Origin: CAZVIK01 sp964627045
Lineage (GTDB): Bacteria; Acidobacteriota; Terriglobia; Bryobacterales; Bryobacteraceae
DNA: 6,833 bases
Direction: 5' to 3'
NCBI GenBank assembly: GCA_964627045.1
Contig: CAZVIK010000205.1
Span: 1 to 6,833 of the forward strand
The translations under genes and the position numbers were made by a program. The notes below the pieces were generated by a model. That model was not told where the DNA came from. It worked only from the letters and a program-made list of their open reading frames with translations, and made no database searches. This document shows, one piece after another, positions 6,745 through 6,833 of the stretch (position 1 is the stretch's first letter; each line of letters begins with the position of its first letter).

Positions 6745-6833
6745 ATGAGCCTGTTTCGACGAACGCTTCAAGTGTCTTTGTTTCTCGCCCTGGCCGGTGT
6801 GGCCGGCGCACAGGTCCTGGAACTGGGTGCCAG
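6745..6833 (+). CDS. Start of an exported protein (partial, cut by window end)
   Basis: An ATG at 6745 opens a frame that runs to the window end (29 codons plus two bases). It begins MSLFRRTLQVSLFLALAGVA and continues GAQVLELGA. This is a clear signal peptide: a basic n-region with RR, a hydrophobic core, and an AGA cleavage site after about residue 22, so the product is probably secreted or periplasmic. AGGA at 6734-6737, overlapping the lutC stop, gives a good Shine-Dalgarno spacing of 7 nt. The gap to lutC is only 9 nt, so it may belong to the same transcript. The mature portion is too short to recognise a family. Confidence 0.7.
   Translation, partial: MSLFRRTLQVSLFLALAGVAGAQVLELGA

Noticed and set aside
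1..6833. Search for CRISPR arrays, tRNA or rRNA genes, insertion sequences and phage or defence genes
   Set aside because: No regularly spaced repeats, no RNA gene signatures, no transposase or terminal inverted repeats and no defence-type domains were seen; the window is almost fully occupied by housekeeping and metabolic genes.

Overview
The window (6,833 bases, high GC, gene-dense, all genes on the + strand) looks like chromosomal DNA from a Gram-negative, outer-membrane-bearing bacterium. The best guess is Acidobacteriota, possibly near Bryobacter/Solibacter. That guess rests on the style of the BamA protein (an enlarged third POTRA domain with an RPIGIP...ENLF segment), the Ala/Pro/Lys-tailed Skp and the GC-rich codon use. 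It is inference from remembered family sequences, not a database match.

Layout: (1) Bases 1-72 are the last 23 codons of an upstream gene, perhaps a membrane subunit of NADH dehydrogenase. (2) Bases 73-258 are the bamA leader, with a GC-rich hairpin, a candidate promoter and an 8-bp direct repeat around its -10. (3) Bases 259-3246 encode BamA, the outer-membrane protein assembly factor, with a proline-rich linker, five POTRA domains and a beta-barrel. (4) Bases 3302-3907 encode a Skp/OmpH-type periplasmic chaperone, preceded by its own extended -10-like element. (5) Bases 3932-6735 are a compact lutA-lutB-lutC (lldEFG) cluster for an iron-sulfur L-lactate dehydrogenase complex. (6) From 6745 a new secreted or periplasmic protein begins and is cut by the window end after 29 codons.

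Functionally there are two modules. BamA and Skp cooperate in envelope biogenesis: Skp carries unfolded outer-membrane proteins across the periplasm and BamA inserts them. LutA, LutB and LutC form a cytoplasmic complex that oxidises L-lactate to pyruvate. The modules are separated by only 24 nt with no visible terminator or promoter, so the lut genes may be read through from the bamA/skp transcripts. No lactate permease and no LutR/LldR-type regulator is visible here.

No new biological system was found. The points most worth checking are the repeated PFE motif in the BamA linker, the direct repeat over the bamA promoter, the insertion after the BamA VRGF motif, and the bamA-skp-lutABC neighbourhood.
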